From Allobosea sp. LC85 (GTDB taxonomy: Bacteria > Pseudomonadota > Alphaproteobacteria > Rhizobiales > Beijerinckiaceae): a DNA stretch of 64,000 nucleotides. Shown in pieces: positions 63,291 through 64,000 of the stretch (the stretch's first letter is position 1; each line of letters opens with the position of its first letter). Both the position numbers and the translations under genes were made by a program. The notes under the pieces were generated by a model. It ran no database searches and was not told the origin of the DNA. It was given only the letters and a program-made list of their open reading frames with translations. The stretch lies in the NCBI RefSeq assembly GCF_000735605.1, contig NZ_JPKG01000029.1, forward strand, positions 1 through 64,000. Reading direction: 5' to 3'.

Positions 63291-64000
63291 ATGGCCAAGA
63301 ACCGCAAAGTCATGATCACCTGCGCGGTGACCGGCGCGATCCACACCCCCTCGATGTCGCCTTATCTGCCGGTGACCGCCGATGAAATCATCGATGCCGC
63401 GGTCGGCGCGGCGGAGGCGGGGGCGGCGCTCGTGCATGTCCATGCCCGCGATCCCGTAACCGGCAAGCCGGACCAGTCACCCGAGGCGTTCGAGCCCTTC
63501 CTGAAGGTGATCAAGCAGCGCAGCGACTGCGTCATCAACATCACCACGGGCGGCGCGCCGACCATGGGCGTCGAGGAACGCCTGCGTCCCTGCGCCCATT
63601 TCAAGCCCGAAGTCGCTTCGCTCAACATGGGCTCGATGAATTTCGGGCTGTATCCGATGCTGAGCCGCTTCAAGGCGTTCAAGCACGATTGGGAACAGCC
63701 CTATCTCGAAGGCTCGAAGGACCGCATCTTCAAGAACACCTTCCAGGACATCGAGAACATCCTGACGACCTGCGCCGAGAACGGCACACGCTTCGAGATC
63801 GAGTGCTACGATATCGGGCATCTCTACACGCTGGCGCATTTCGTCGACCGCGGGCTGGTGAAGCCACCGTTCTTCGTCCAATCGGTCTTCGGCCTGCTCG
63901 GCGGCATCGGCCCGCATCCGGAAGATGTCGCGCATATGAAGCGCACGGCCGATCGGCTCTTTGGCGACCAGTACCATTGGTCCGTGCTTGGCGCCGGACG
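63291..64000 (+). CDS. BKACE (DUF849) beta-keto acid cleavage enzyme, 3' end outside window
   Basis: First 236 codons of a ~300-residue protein. MITCAVTGAIHTPSMSPYLPVTADEI, zinc ligands H49/H51 in ALVHVHARDP, NITTGGAPTMGVEERL and FEIECYDIGHLYTLAHFV (Glu ligand region) are typical of BKACE, which condense a beta-keto acid with acetyl-CoA and release acetoacetate plus a CoA ester (known substrates: 3-keto-5-aminohexanoate, dehydrocarnitine). GAAGGGAGCCGCC precedes the ATG. Together with the dehydrogenase this suggests use of a 3-hydroxy acid such as carnitine or an analogue. Confidence 0.93.
   Translation, partial: MAKNRKVMITCAVTGAIHTPSMSPYLPVTADEIIDAAVGAAEAGAALVHVHARDPVTGKPDQSPEAFEPFLKVIKQRSDCVINITTGGAPTMGVEERLRPCAHFKPEVASLNMGSMNFGLYPMLSRFKAFKHDWEQPYLEGSKDRIFKNTFQDIENILTTCAENGTRFEIECYDIGHLYTLAHFVDRGLVKPPFFVQSVFGLLGGIGPHPEDVAHMKRTADRLFGDQYHWSVLGAG

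Overview
The window is a stretch of GC-rich chromosome from an alphaproteobacterium of the order Hyphomicrobiales (Rhizobiales). A Bosea-like organism is my best guess, judging from codon bias, the phoR-pstSCAB-phoU-phoB order, the N-terminally extended UvrB, the LdtR-like MarR regulator and the style of the intergenic repeats. I count 55 protein-coding genes; two run off the window (uvrB at the left edge, a BKACE gene at the right). I found no rRNA, tRNA, CRISPR array, insertion sequence or prophage.

1-20.5 kb is mostly housekeeping: uvrB, a DUF1801 protein, a GreA/GreB-like factor, an HI0933-type flavoprotein, YnfA, the complete phosphate operon phoR-pstSCAB-phoU-phoB (minus strand, near-perfect Pho box before pstS), a small M15-like exported protein, an LPG-synthase-type membrane protein, an ABC-F ATPase, a YddA/SbmA-type ABC exporter with altered ATP-site residues, two small unknown genes and a nitroreductase. 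Three intergenic two-hairpin repeats lie here (5713-5810, 16289-16397, 19770-19867).

20.5-40.6 kb is the most distinctive region. A divergent AT-rich promoter region separates an LdtR-like MarR regulator plus GT4 gene (plus strand) from a long minus-strand series: type I secretion ATPase and HlyD/PrtE adaptor, a 264-residue protein made almost only of RTX repeats, then nine closely packed genes (GT2-type protein, methyltransferase, GT4, membrane-anchored GW-module protein, second GT2-like protein, second GT4, two polysaccharide pyruvyl transferase homologues flanking an exported Cys-rich protein) and a GSCFA-domain protein. There is no flippase or polymerase. I read it as a candidate RTX-secretion/glycan-decoration cassette.

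40.6-64 kb is catabolic and transport capacity in modules, each with its own regulator: (a) metallohydrolase, Dpp-type peptide ABC transporter and RpiR regulator; (b) FadR-type regulator, TRAP transporter and two enolase-superfamily dehydratases, probably sugar-acid use; (c) GntR/FCD regulator and SDR on the minus strand, opposite a branched-chain-amino-acid-type ABC system in which LivM, LivG and LivF are fused in one polypeptide, followed by a hydroxyacyl-CoA/carnitine-type dehydrogenase and a BKACE enzyme, suggesting uptake and cleavage of a beta-hydroxy/beta-keto acid. Paired overlapping starts and stops (ATGA) are frequent, so most modules are probably polycistronic.
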